64,000 nucleotides of DNA from Mycobacterium paragordonae (lineage in GTDB: Bacteria; Actinomycetota; Actinomycetes; Mycobacteriales; Mycobacteriaceae), in contig NZ_CP025546.1 in NCBI RefSeq assembly GCF_003614435.1, positions 5,270,001 through 5,334,000 of the forward strand, written 5' to 3'. Below are positions 35,019-43,132 of the stretch, piece after piece (the stretch's first letter is position 1; each line of letters starts with the position of its first letter). The position numbers and the translations under genes were made by a program. Below the pieces are notes generated by a model. That model had not been told where the DNA came from. It worked only from the letters and a program-made list of their open reading frames with translations, and searched no databases.

Positions 35019-36173
35019 GTGGACTTCTCATACCCGGCCGAGGTCGAGCGGTTCCGTGCTGAGCTGCGTGCCTGGTTGTCGGCCAACCTGACCGAAGAAT
35101 TGATCGCCGCCCGGCGGCCCTCCGGGCGCGACGAAGCGGCGTTCGACAAGCTGCGCGCCTGGAATGCGACGATGGCCGACGCCGGCTGGGCGGCGGTCTC
35201 CTGGCCCGTCGAATACGGCGGCCGTGGCGCAACCGTGCTCGAACAACTCGTCTACACCGAGGAGACGACACGGGCCCGGGCACCGTTGCCACTCAACGTC
35301 ATCGGCATGAACAACATCGCACCCGCGATCATGCAGTACGGCACCGAATCTCAGAAGACGACACTGCTGCGCCGGATGATGCGCGCCGACGACATCTGGT
35401 GCCAGGGCATGTCGGAACCCGAGGCTGGATCGGATCTGGCCGCCCTGCGCACCAGAGCGGTGCGCGACGGCGAGGACTTCGTCGTCAACGGTCAGAAGAT
35501 CTGGACTTCCCTGGGCCACAAGGCGAAGTGGTGTCAGTTGTACGTCCGCACCGACCCCGACGCGCCGAAACACAAGGGCATCTCCTGCCTCATCGTCGAC
35601 ATGTCGCTGCCCGGCATCGAGGCTCGTCCGCTCGTAACCCTGAACGGTGACACCGATTTCGCCGAGGTGTTCTTCCACGACGTGCGGGTGCCGGCCGACG
35701 CACTGCTAGGCCCGCTCGATGGCGGATGGCAGGTGGCCACCACGACGCTGAGTCACGAACGAGCCGGGGCGGCACGCCTGTACGCGGAATTGGAACTGCG
35801 ACTGGACGAACTGGTAGCCGACCTGGCGCAAGCCGGGGACGCCCTTACTGATCCGGTGATCTTGCGGCGTCTGGGCGAGATCGCGGTCCGCATCAAGTAT
35901 CTCGAAGTGCTCTGCCAGCGGTCGATTTCCGCCACGCTGCACGGCGGTCCGGACATCACCGCATTCGGGTCGGCCAGCCTGGCCAAGACGGTGTGGGGCG
36001 AGATCGGCCAGGAGCTTGCCGCTTTGGCGTTCGACGTGCTGGGCACCGGTGGTGTGCACGGCCGGTGGAGCGACTACCGGTTGACCTCGCGGTCACTGAC
36101 CATCGCCGGCGGCACCACCCAGATCACCAAGAACATCACCGCTCAGCGGGTGCTGGGACTGCCGCGCAAATGA
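35019..36173 (+). CDS. Acyl-CoA dehydrogenase (first of a pair)
   Basis: This 384-aa FadE-type flavoprotein starts at GTG 35019 (VDFSYPAEVERFRAELRAWL). The middle domain shows WCQGMSEPEAGSDLAALRTRA and GQKIWTSLGHKAKW (FAD and substrate contacts); the C-terminal part ends with GGTTQITKNITAQRVLGLPR, the nucleotide-contacting tail typical of full-size members. It overlaps the second acyl-CoA dehydrogenase by 4 nt. Such adjacent unlike pairs often form alpha2beta2 heterotetramers that oxidise sterol side-chain or ring-derived acyl-CoAs. Confidence 0.9.
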   Translation: MDFSYPAEVERFRAELRAWLSANLTEELIAARRPSGRDEAAFDKLRAWNATMADAGWAAVSWPVEYGGRGATVLEQLVYTEETTRARAPLPLNVIGMNNIAPAIMQYGTESQKTTLLRRMMRADDIWCQGMSEPEAGSDLAALRTRAVRDGEDFVVNGQKIWTSLGHKAKWCQLYVRTDPDAPKHKGISCLIVDMSLPGIEARPLVTLNGDTDFAEVFFHDVRVPADALLGPLDGGWQVATTTLSHERAGAARLYAELELRLDELVADLAQAGDALTDPVILRRLGEIAVRIKYLEVLCQRSISATLHGGPDITAFGSASLAKTVWGEIGQELAALAFDVLGTGGVHGRWSDYRLTSRSLTIAGGTTQITKNITAQRVLGLPRK

Positions 36174-37255
36174 ACCTCGAACTGGACGACGAACAGGTCG
36201 CGCTGCGGGATACGTTGCGGCGCTTCCTTGTTGAGCGGGCATCCATTTCGGGCCACGTGCGTCCGATGCTCGACGATCCGACCGGCACCACCGAAGCGGT
36301 GTGGCGAAGCCTGGCGGAGCTGGGTGCAACCGGTGTGCTGGTGCCGGCCGAATTCGGCGGCGCGGGCATGACGATGGTCGAGGCCGGCATCGTCGCCGAG
36401 GAGCTCGGCGCCGCCCTGCATCCCGGACCGTGGTTGTCCACGGCGGTGGCGGGCGCCCGCGCGCTCACCCGGGTGGGCGGGCAGCCGGCGGCCGGCATTC
36501 TCGCCGGGATCGCCGACGGCACCAGCAAAGTCGCGGTCGCCGGCCTGGGCGAGCAGTCCCAAAAGTCCCTCGTTTCGACACGCAACGGGGGCTTTTGCGT
36601 CTGCTCGCCACCCCTGGCCGTGCCCGATGCGGAGGCTGCCGACGTGCTGCTGGTCTGGGACGGCACGGAGCTTTTCGCGGTGGAGTCCGCCGCGGCCGGC
36701 GTCTCGGTGACCCCCGAGCGCGGTATCGACCCGACCCGCAAGCAGTTTCGGGTCGAGCTCGACAATGCGAGCGCGCAGCGACTGGGCACGTTGTCCGCCG
36801 ACGATCTCCAGGCTGTCACCGACGATCTACTGATCGCCGCGGCCGCCGACGCGCTGGGCGCCGCCAGCGCCGTCATGCACACGGCCATCGAATATGCCAA
36901 GACCCGAACCCAATTCGGAGCGCCCATCGGATCGTTCCAGGCGATTCAACATCTGTGCGTCGACATGTTCGAGACGGTGGAGCTGGCCCGCAGCGGGGTG
37001 ATCCACGCGCTCTGGGCAGCGGAGAACTCACCGCAGGAACGGCATCTTGCGGCCCTGCGCGCCAAGGCTTTCGCGGGACGCCTGGCGACGGTCGGCGACA
37101 CCGCGATCCAAGTATTCGGCGGCATCGGCTACACCTGGGAGCACGACGCCCACCTCTATCTCAAGCGCTTGCTGAGCTGGAGCGCCTTCCTCGGCAGCTC
37201 GGACTGCTATCTCACCGAAGTCGGTGCGCACCTTGCCAAGAAGGGAAAGCGATGA
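36170..37255 (+). CDS. Acyl-CoA dehydrogenase (second of a pair)
   Basis: The protein has 361 aa. It starts MNLELDDEQVALRDTLRRFL at an ATG overlapping the previous stop (ATGA). AEYAKTRTQFG-type sequence (HTAIEYAKTRTQFGAPIGSF) and the segment QVFGGIGYTWEHDAHLYLKR are family hallmarks. The usual WxTS region of the middle domain is not recognisable; in its place lies a stretch (about residues 127-147) encoded by an inserted palindromic repeat. It is the weaker-looking half of the pair and may be the non-catalytic partner of a heteromeric enzyme. Confidence 0.87.
   Translation: MNLELDDEQVALRDTLRRFLVERASISGHVRPMLDDPTGTTEAVWRSLAELGATGVLVPAEFGGAGMTMVEAGIVAEELGAALHPGPWLSTAVAGARALTRVGGQPAAGILAGIADGTSKVAVAGLGEQSQKSLVSTRNGGFCVCSPPLAVPDAEAADVLLVWDGTELFAVESAAAGVSVTPERGIDPTRKQFRVELDNASAQRLGTLSADDLQAVTDDLLIAAAADALGAASAVMHTAIEYAKTRTQFGAPIGSFQAIQHLCVDMFETVELARSGVIHALWAAENSPQERHLAALRAKAFAGRLATVGDTAIQVFGGIGYTWEHDAHLYLKRLLSWSAFLGSSDCYLTEVGAHLAKKGKR
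36548..36609. repeat. GAGCAGACG palindrome inside a coding gene
   Basis: Left arm 36548-36569 (GGCGAGCAGTCCCAAAAGTCCC) is partly complementary to right arm 36587-36609, which reads GGGGGCTTTTGCGTCTGCTC plus three bases. The right arm is nearly identical to the outer part of the intergenic palindromes at 18778 and 43069. It is read in frame through the second acyl-CoA dehydrogenase, giving residues near QSQKSLVSTRNGGFCVCSPP. Confidence 0.6.
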
Positions 37256-38214
37256 CCGACACCGTCGACTTCACCGATCAGGTCGCAATCGTCACCGGCG
37301 CCGGACGTGGACTCGGCCGGCTCTACGCGCTGGACTTGGCCCGGCGCGGCGCCGCCGTCATCGTCAACGATCTGGGTGGCACCATGCACGGTGAAGGCGC
37401 CGACACCACCGTCGCTGACCGGGTCGTCGCCGAAATCGAAGTTGCCGGGGGCAGGGCGGTGGCGTCGCACGAGTCGGTGGACACCCCGGAAGGCGGTGCG
37501 GCGATCGTCGCCGCGGCCGTCGATAACTTCGGCCGACTCGACGCGGTGGTGAGCAACGCCGGAATCTTCAACAGCATCCCGTTCGACGAATTGTCCGCCG
37601 CCCACTGGCGCAGCATGCTCGGGGTGCACCTGGACGGCGGGTTCTATCTGAGCCAACCCGCCTACCGGGTGATGAAGACGCAGGGATACGGCCGGTTCGT
37701 CTTCGTCTCCTCCTCGGGCGGCATGTTCGGCCAGCCGCTGGAAGCCCACTATGCCGCGGCCAAAGCAGGATTGGTCGGGTTGTCGAATGTCATCGCCATC
37801 GAGGGCGCCGCACATGGAATTCTCAGCAATACCGTTCTGCCGTTCGGTTTTTCGCGCATGGTGACCGAAACCGTCGGAGATCCCAAAGCTTTGGAGGAGA
37901 TCGGCTTCCTGGAGCTGATCAAGCCCGAGTTGGTGGTGCCGATGGTGGTCTTCCTGGCCAGTCGCGGTTGTGAGCTGAGCCATCAGAACTTCTCCGCGTG
38001 CGCGGGGCGTTTCGCGCGGGTGTTCGTCGGGCTGGGGGCGGGCTGGCTTGCAGATGGCGATGGCGACGGCGATGGCGCTGGCGCGCCCAGTGCCGAGGAC
38101 ATAGCCGCGCATCTGTCGGAGGTGTCGGCGACCGAACCGTTCACCGTGCCCGGCTCGATCTTCGAGGAAGTGTTCGGCGTCTGTGCTCAACGCGGCGTCG
38201 ACGTCGGCGTCTGA
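37252..38214 (+). CDS. SDR of the MFE-2 / 17-beta-HSD4 type
   Basis: This 320-aa SDR has the TGAGRGLGRLYAL cofactor motif, NDLGGTMHGEG (typical of the peroxisomal multifunctional enzyme type 2 dehydrogenase), SNAGIF, the Ser in VSSSGG and HYAAAKAGL with catalytic Tyr and Lys. It probably oxidises 3-hydroxyacyl-CoA after the two acyl-CoA dehydrogenases. ATG 37252 is coupled to the upstream stop. A DNA microrepeat (GATGGC units around 38055-38085) gives a DGDGDGDGAGA linker. Confidence 0.88.
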   Translation: MTDTVDFTDQVAIVTGAGRGLGRLYALDLARRGAAVIVNDLGGTMHGEGADTTVADRVVAEIEVAGGRAVASHESVDTPEGGAAIVAAAVDNFGRLDAVVSNAGIFNSIPFDELSAAHWRSMLGVHLDGGFYLSQPAYRVMKTQGYGRFVFVSSSGGMFGQPLEAHYAAAKAGLVGLSNVIAIEGAAHGILSNTVLPFGFSRMVTETVGDPKALEEIGFLELIKPELVVPMVVFLASRGCELSHQNFSACAGRFARVFVGLGAGWLADGDGDGDGAGAPSAEDIAAHLSEVSATEPFTVPGSIFEEVFGVCAQRGVDVGV

Positions 38215-38301
38215 TCGTGGACATCGCGCTCTAGGATGTGGTCCACACCCCCTTCCGGGTTCCTCAGCAGCGCGTTTGGCGCCGCGGGTCTGATAGCCTC
38301 T

Positions 38302-38315
38302 ACCAAAGATTTGGT
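38302..38315. promoter_or_regulatory. Island operator copy 4, best palindrome
   Basis: ACCAAAGATTTGGT differs from a perfect 14-bp palindrome at one position. It lies 61-74 bp upstream of the two-domain TetR gene and just before a leader ORF, suggesting autoregulation. Confidence 0.6.
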
Positions 38316-38331
38316 TCAGCAGGAGGACGAC

Positions 38332-38379
38332 TTGCGCACGCTGCCGGCACCGCGGTCCTCCGCCCCGAGCGGGCCATGA
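38332..38379 (+). CDS. 15-aa leader ORF coupled to the TetR gene
   Basis: TTG 38332 follows a strong ribosome site (AGGAGG at 38321-38326) and reads MRTLPAPRSSAPSGP before TGA 38377-38379, which overlaps the ATG of the regulator (ATGA). The regulator's own ATG has no good ribosome site, so ribosomes probably reach it by reading this leader. The peptide itself is unlikely to have a function. Confidence 0.5.
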   Translation: MRTLPAPRSSAPSGP

Positions 38380-39638
38380 CCGACAGCGCCACCGAGGCCG
38401 GCACGCGGCGCGCCGAAATCCTCGAGACGGCGGCGTCGCTGATCGCCTCGTCGGGCCTGCGGACGTCGCTGCAGGAGATCGCCGACGCCGCAGGCATTCT
38501 CCCGGGCAGCCTCTACCACCATTTCGAGTCCAAAGAGGCGATCCTCGTCGAACTCATCCGTCGCTACCAGGCCGACCTGGCCCGCATCGGGGAGAGCGCC
38601 CAGGCGAAGCTGGACGAGCCGGACTCGCGTCCTCCTGCCGAGCAGATCATCGAACTGGGATCGGCGATCGCCAATTGCGCGGTGCGGCATCGGGCCGCCC
38701 TGCAGATGTCCTTCTACGAGGGCCCGAGCGCTGATCCGGAGCTGATGAAGCTGACGCAGCAGCGCCCCACCGCGATTGAGGAGGCGATGCTGCAAACGCT
38801 GCGCGCGGCGCGGTGGAGCGGCTACATCAAGGCCGACATCGATCTGCCCACGCTGGCCGACCGGATCTGCCAGACCATGCTGCAGGTCGGGCTCGACGTC
38901 ATTCGGCACAACTCCTCCGCCGACCAGGTGGCTACCCTGATGTGCCGGATCATATTGCAGGGGTTGGCATCCCAGCCGCCCAGCGACGAAGCGCTGGACC
39001 GGTCCAAGGCGTTCGCCGCGGCGGGCGATGTCATTGCGTCCTGGGCCGACGACAGCGAAGCCGATCCCAGCGACAAGGCGGCGCATCTGCGGGCGGTGGC
39101 CCGAGCGGAGTTCGGCCGCAAGGGATATGAAGTCACCACGATCAGGGATATCGCGTCGGCGGCGGGCCTGGGCACGGGCACCGTGTATCGCGTCATCGGG
39201 TCTAAAGACGAACTGCTGGCTTCGATCATGCGTTCCTTCGGCCAGAAGGTCGAAGCCGGCTGGGTGGACGTACTGCGTTGTGCGGCAACCCCGATCGAGA
39301 AGCTGGACGCACTGAGTTGGGTCAACGTCAATGCGCTGGACCAGTTCTCGGACGAATTCCGCATTCAGCTCGCCTGGATGCGTCAGTCGCCCCCGAACAC
39401 CGCCAACCCGGGCTGGCTGTACACCACTCGCCTGCGTCAGATGAAATCGCTCCTCTCTGAAGGCATCCGGTCCTCCGAGATACGTATCGACGCGCCCAGC
39501 ATCACCATGCTGGCCCGCAGCATCATCGGCATGCAGTGGATACCGGAGAACATCCTGCGCGCGGTGGGCACCCGATCGTCGCTCATCCTGGCTCGTGACA
39601 CCGTCCTGCGTGGTGCGGCGGTTCGCGCCGTCGAGTAG
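38376..39638 (+). CDS. Tandem two-domain TetR regulator
   Basis: The protein has 420 aa and consists of two TetR units in one chain. The first HTH is RAEILETAASLIASSGLRTS...LYHHFESKEAIL (about residues 11-60); a ligand domain follows to about 215; a second HTH begins near 235 with RAVARAEFGRKGYEVTTIRD...GTVYRVIGSKDELL, and a second ligand domain follows. It lies at the right edge of the catabolic island, downstream of the fadE-fadE-SDR operon, and is the likely binder of the ACCAAATATTTGGT palindromes. A single chain could behave as a pseudodimer. Confidence 0.85.
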   Translation: MTDSATEAGTRRAEILETAASLIASSGLRTSLQEIADAAGILPGSLYHHFESKEAILVELIRRYQADLARIGESAQAKLDEPDSRPPAEQIIELGSAIANCAVRHRAALQMSFYEGPSADPELMKLTQQRPTAIEEAMLQTLRAARWSGYIKADIDLPTLADRICQTMLQVGLDVIRHNSSADQVATLMCRIILQGLASQPPSDEALDRSKAFAAAGDVIASWADDSEADPSDKAAHLRAVARAEFGRKGYEVTTIRDIASAAGLGTGTVYRVIGSKDELLASIMRSFGQKVEAGWVDVLRCAATPIEKLDALSWVNVNALDQFSDEFRIQLAWMRQSPPNTANPGWLYTTRLRQMKSLLSEGIRSSEIRIDAPSITMLARSIIGMQWIPENILRAVGTRSSLILARDTVLRGAAVRAVE

Positions 39639-39658
39639 CGCAAGTAGCCTAGGAACTC

Positions 39659-40306
39659 ATGGCGCACATCATTGTCATCGGCGGCCACGGCAAGGTCGCG
39701 CTGTATCTGGCCAGAATCCTGACCGGGCGTGGTGACCAGGTCAGCTCGGTCTTCCGCAACCCCGACCACGCCGATGAGGTCGCGGCCACCGGCGCCACGC
39801 CGATCACCGCCGACATCGAGCAACTCGACACCGACGCCCTGGCCGACCTGCTGGCCGGGCACGACGCGGTCGTCTTCACCGCCGGGGCCGGCGGCGGTGA
39901 CCCGGCACGAACGTACGCCGTGGATCGGGACGCCGCGATCCGCGTGATCGACGCCGCGGCTCAGGCCGGGGTCAAGCGGTTCGTGATGGTGTCGTACTTC
40001 GGCGCGGGCCCCGGACACGGCGTGTCGCCGGAGAATTCGTTTTTCCCGTACGCCGAGGCCAAGGCCGCGGCGGACGCCCACCTGCGCGCCAGTGAACTCG
40101 ATTGGACCGTGCTGGGCCCGGGTCGGCTCACCCTCGACCCGGGCACCGGACACATCGCGGTGGGCAAAGCCAAGGGTGAGGTCTCGCGGGAAGATGTGGC
40201 GGCCGTCGTCGCGGCCACTCTTGCCGACGACGCGACGATCCGGCGCACGATCGACTTCAACAACGGGGATGTGCCGATCGCGGACGCAGTGGCGCCCGTG
40301 CCGTAA
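39659..40306 (+). CDS. NAD(P)H-binding SDR-like protein
   Basis: The protein has 215 aa. IIVIGGHGKVALYLARIL at the N-terminus is a Rossmann dinucleotide motif, followed by VFRNPDHADEV, VVFTAGAGGGDP and FVMVSYFGAG. It belongs to the NAD(P)-binding 'NmrA/YwnB-like' group of atypical SDRs, many of which are flavin reductase- or sensor-like. The catalytic Tyr/Lys of classical SDRs appears only as FPYAEAKAAAD. It follows the TetR gene by 20 bp, perhaps sharing its transcript. Confidence 0.8.
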   Translation: MAHIIVIGGHGKVALYLARILTGRGDQVSSVFRNPDHADEVAATGATPITADIEQLDTDALADLLAGHDAVVFTAGAGGGDPARTYAVDRDAAIRVIDAAAQAGVKRFVMVSYFGAGPGHGVSPENSFFPYAEAKAAADAHLRASELDWTVLGPGRLTLDPGTGHIAVGKAKGEVSREDVAAVVAATLADDATIRRTIDFNNGDVPIADAVAPVP

Positions 40307-40341
40307 CCGATTACTGCCCGCGGAGTAGCCTTGTCCTCGCA

Positions 40342-40601
40342 ACTGGTCTGCCGGTGCCCTCGTGGCGCCGGCATCGAGCGAGGCCTCCAAGCCTCGCGAG
40401 AGGGAACCCGGTGAGAATCCGGGACTGTCCCGCAGCGGTATGCAGGAACGACCGCCGTCACATGCACTGGTCCGCACCGGACTGGGAAGCGACGGCCAGT
40501 AGGAAACCTGCCCGGCTCTTCAGCGGCCCCTTCCGGGCCGCATCGTCGACCGGGCGGGAGCACCTTCCGGTGCGCGCCTGTGAGTCCGAAGACCTGCCAG
40601 T
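40342..40601 (+). promoter_or_regulatory. Cobalamin (AdoCbl-type) riboswitch upstream of metE
   Basis: Diagnostic conserved blocks are present: GAGGGAACCCGGTGAGAATC, then CCGGGACTGTCCCGCAGCGG, GGAACGACCGCC, GACTGGGAAGCGACGG and the 3' block GTCCGAAGACCTGCC. The closing stem P1 can form from ACTGG (40342-40346) with CCAGT (40597-40601). When B12 is available the element should shut off the B12-independent methionine synthase metE, as reported for mycobacteria. Confidence 0.93.
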
Positions 40602-40607
40602 TGTGTC

Positions 40608-40622
40608 GGGCGCGCCGCGCCC
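40608..40622 (+). terminator. GC hairpin after the B12 riboswitch
   Basis: GGGCGC-GCC-GCGCCC is a perfect 6-bp stem starting seven bases after the riboswitch ends. It lacks a T tract, as many mycobacterial terminators do. It may be the switch's expression platform. From here to metE (40623-40763) the leader holds no gene; a five-codon ORF (MKDRS) at 40750-40767 overlaps the metE GTG. Confidence 0.35.
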
Positions 40623-40763
40623 GGCGGCACATCGCCTCGTGGAATGGGCGTTTGGCCAGCCAGCCGTGGTGGTACGCGGGCTCCAGAGAGCACATGCGCA
40701 TCGCCCCGACTGTCGGCTGCGCGTCCGCGGGCGGTGTCCATACCGTCGAATGAAGGACCGCTC

Positions 40764-43046
40764 GTGACCGCTTCAGCTAGTTCTCCGAAATTCACCGCCA
40801 CCATCACCGGTTCCCCCCGGATCGGCCCGCGCCGCGAACTCAAGCGCGCGACCGAGGGTTACTGGGCAGGCCGAACCAGCCGCTCCGACCTGGAGTCCGT
40901 CGCCGCCAACCTGCGCCGCGACACCTGGTCGGCATTGGCCGCCGCCGGCCTGGACTCGGTGCCGGTCAACACCTTCTCGTACTACGACCAGATGCTGGAC
41001 ACCTCGGTGTTGCTCGGCGCGCTGCCGGCCCGGGTCGCCGGGATCTCCGACGATCTGGACCGCTACTTCGCGGCCGCGCGCGGCAACGACGAGGTCGCCC
41101 CGCTGGAGATGACGAAGTGGTTCGACACCAACTACCACTACCTGGTTCCCGAGATCGGACCGTCGACCCAGTTTTCGCTGCACCCTGAAAAGGTGCTCTT
41201 CGAGCTGAAAGAGGCTCAGGAACAAGGCATTCCGGCGCGTCCGGTGATTATCGGGCCGGTCACCTTCCTGCTGCTGAGCAAGGCGGTGGACGGAGCGGGC
41301 GCACCGATCGAGCGGCTGCAGGAGCTGATGCCGGTCTATTCCGAGCTGTTGTCACTGCTGGCCGACAACGGTGCGCAGTGGGTGCAGTTCGACGAGCCGG
41401 CGTTGGTCACCGACATCTCCCCCGATGCGCCCGCGCTGGCCGAGGCCGTCTACAACACGCTGGGGGCGGTGGCCAACCGGCCCGCCATCCACGTCGCCAC
41501 CTACTTCGGCGACCCCGGCGCGGCATTGGCGGGGCTGGCCCGCACCCCGGTCGAAGCGATCGGCGTCGACCTGGTCTACGGCCCCGACACGGCGGTGGCG
41601 GCCGTTGCCGAACTGGCCGGCAAGACATTGGTGGCCGGGATCGTCGACGGCCGCAACATCTGGCGCACCGACCTGCAGGCGGCGTTGGGCAAGCTGGCCA
41701 CCCTGCTGGGACCCGCTGGGGCCGTAGCTGTTTCGACGTCGTGCTCCACTTTGCACGTGCCGTACTCGCTGGAGCCGGAGACCGATCTGGACGACAACCT
41801 GCGCAGCTGGCTGGCGTTCGGGGCGGAGAAGGTGCGCGAGGTGGTGGTGCTGGCCCGGGCGCTGCGGGACGGCCGCGAGGCGGTGGCCGACGAGATCGCG
41901 GCCTCCAACGCGGCCGTGGCCTCGCGCCGGAAAGACGCACGGCTGCACAATGACGAGCTCCGGGCCCGCATCCAGTCGATCGTCGCGTCCGGCGTCCACC
42001 GCGGCGACCCCGCCGAGCGTCGCGCCAGCCAGGACGCGCGGTTGCAGCTGCCGGTGCTGCCGACCACGACGATCGGTTCCTACCCGCAGACCTCGGCGAT
42101 CCGCATCGCGCGGGCCGCCTTGCGCTCTGGTGAGATCGACCAGGCCGAGTACGAGCGGCGGATGAAGAAGGAGATTGCCGACGTCATCGCGCTGCAGGAG
42201 CAACTCGGCATCGACGTGCTGGTGCACGGCGAGCCGGAGCGCAACGACATGGTCCAGTACTTCGCCGAACAGCTGGAAGGCTTCTTCGCCACTGACAACG
42301 GGTGGGTGCAGTCCTACGGCAGCCGCTGTGTGCGTCCGCCGATCCTGTTCGGCGATGTGGTGCGTACCCACCCGATGACGGTCGACTGGATCACCTACGC
42401 GCAGTCGCTCACCGACAAGCCGGTCAAGGGCATGCTGACCGGGCCGGTCACGATCCTGGCGTGGTCGTTCGTCCGCGACGATCAGCCGTTGGCCGACACT
42501 GCCAACCAGGTGGCGCTGGCGATCCGGGACGAGACAGTGGACCTGCAGTCCGCGGGTATCGCGGTGATCCAGGTCGACGAGCCGGCGCTGCGGGAGCTGC
42601 TGCCGTTGCGCCGCGCCGACCAGGACGAGTACCTCTCGTGGGCCGTCGGGTCTTTCCGGTTGGCCACTTCCGGTGTCGACGACTCGACCCAGATTCACAC
42701 TCATCTGTGCTACTCGGAGTTCGGGGAGGTGATCGGCGCGATCGCCGACCTGGACGCCGACGTCACGTCCATCGAGGCGGCACGCTCGCACATGGAGGTG
42801 CTCGACGACCTGAATGCGATCGGCTTCTCGAACAGCGTGGGCCCGGGTGTCTACGACATCCACTCGCCGCGGGTGCCGAGCACCGACGAGATGGCGAGGT
42901 CGCTGCGGGCTGCAGTGAAAGCCGTTCCTGCTGAACGGCTTTGGGTGAATCCGGACTGCGGGCTGAAGACCCGGAACGTCGACGAGGTGACCGCGTCACT
43001 GCGGAACATGGTGGCCGCTGCGCAGCAGGTGCGCGCCGAGGCGTAG
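40764..43046 (+). CDS. metE: Cobalamin-independent methionine synthase
   Basis: The 760-aa MetE (M. tuberculosis Rv1133c: 759 aa) transfers the methyl group of 5-methyl-THF-glutamate to homocysteine. Zinc ligands are visible as His647 and Cys649 in HTHLCYSEF and Cys732 in NPDCGLKTR; the N-terminal barrel starts around [20 protein letters not shown] and the C-terminal barrel with [13 protein letters not shown] 40764 is the start. It is controlled by the B12 riboswitch. The metF-like gene at 46717 would supply its methyl donor. Confidence 0.97.
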   Translation: MTASASSPKFTATITGSPRIGPRRELKRATEGYWAGRTSRSDLESVAANLRRDTWSALAAAGLDSVPVNTFSYYDQMLDTSVLLGALPARVAGISDDLDRYFAAARGNDEVAPLEMTKWFDTNYHYLVPEIGPSTQFSLHPEKVLFELKEAQEQGIPARPVIIGPVTFLLLSKAVDGAGAPIERLQELMPVYSELLSLLADNGAQWVQFDEPALVTDISPDAPALAEAVYNTLGAVANRPAIHVATYFGDPGAALAGLARTPVEAIGVDLVYGPDTAVAAVAELAGKTLVAGIVDGRNIWRTDLQAALGKLATLLGPAGAVAVSTSCSTLHVPYSLEPETDLDDNLRSWLAFGAEKVREVVVLARALRDGREAVADEIAASNAAVASRRKDARLHNDELRARIQSIVASGVHRGDPAERRASQDARLQLPVLPTTTIGSYPQTSAIRIARAALRSGEIDQAEYERRMKKEIADVIALQEQLGIDVLVHGEPERNDMVQYFAEQLEGFFATDNGWVQSYGSRCVRPPILFGDVVRTHPMTVDWITYAQSLTDKPVKGMLTGPVTILAWSFVRDDQPLADTANQVALAIRDETVDLQSAGIAVIQVDEPALRELLPLRRADQDEYLSWAVGSFRLATSGVDDSTQIHTHLCYSEFGEVIGAIADLDADVTSIEAARSHMEVLDDLNAIGFSNSVGPGVYDIHSPRVPSTDEMARSLRAAVKAVPAERLWVNPDCGLKTRNVDEVTASLRNMVAAAQQVRAEA

Positions 43047-43068
43047 CTCCTCCGGGGGCACGCCCACT

Positions 43069-43130
43069 CGCGAGCAGACGCAAAATCGCGTTCCGGTGCG
43101 CCGGAATGTGCGATTTTGCGTCTGCTCGCG
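43069..43130. repeat. Intergenic GAGCAGACG palindrome, copy 2
   Basis: The left arm 43069-43096 starts CGCGAGCAGACGCAAAATCG and the right arm 43101-43130 ends GATTTTGCGTCTGCTCGCG; they pair except for a two-base bulge, with a 4-nt loop. It fills the gap between the convergent metE and DUF3556 genes, the same type of position as copy 1. Confidence 0.8.
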
Positions 43131-43132
43131 CC

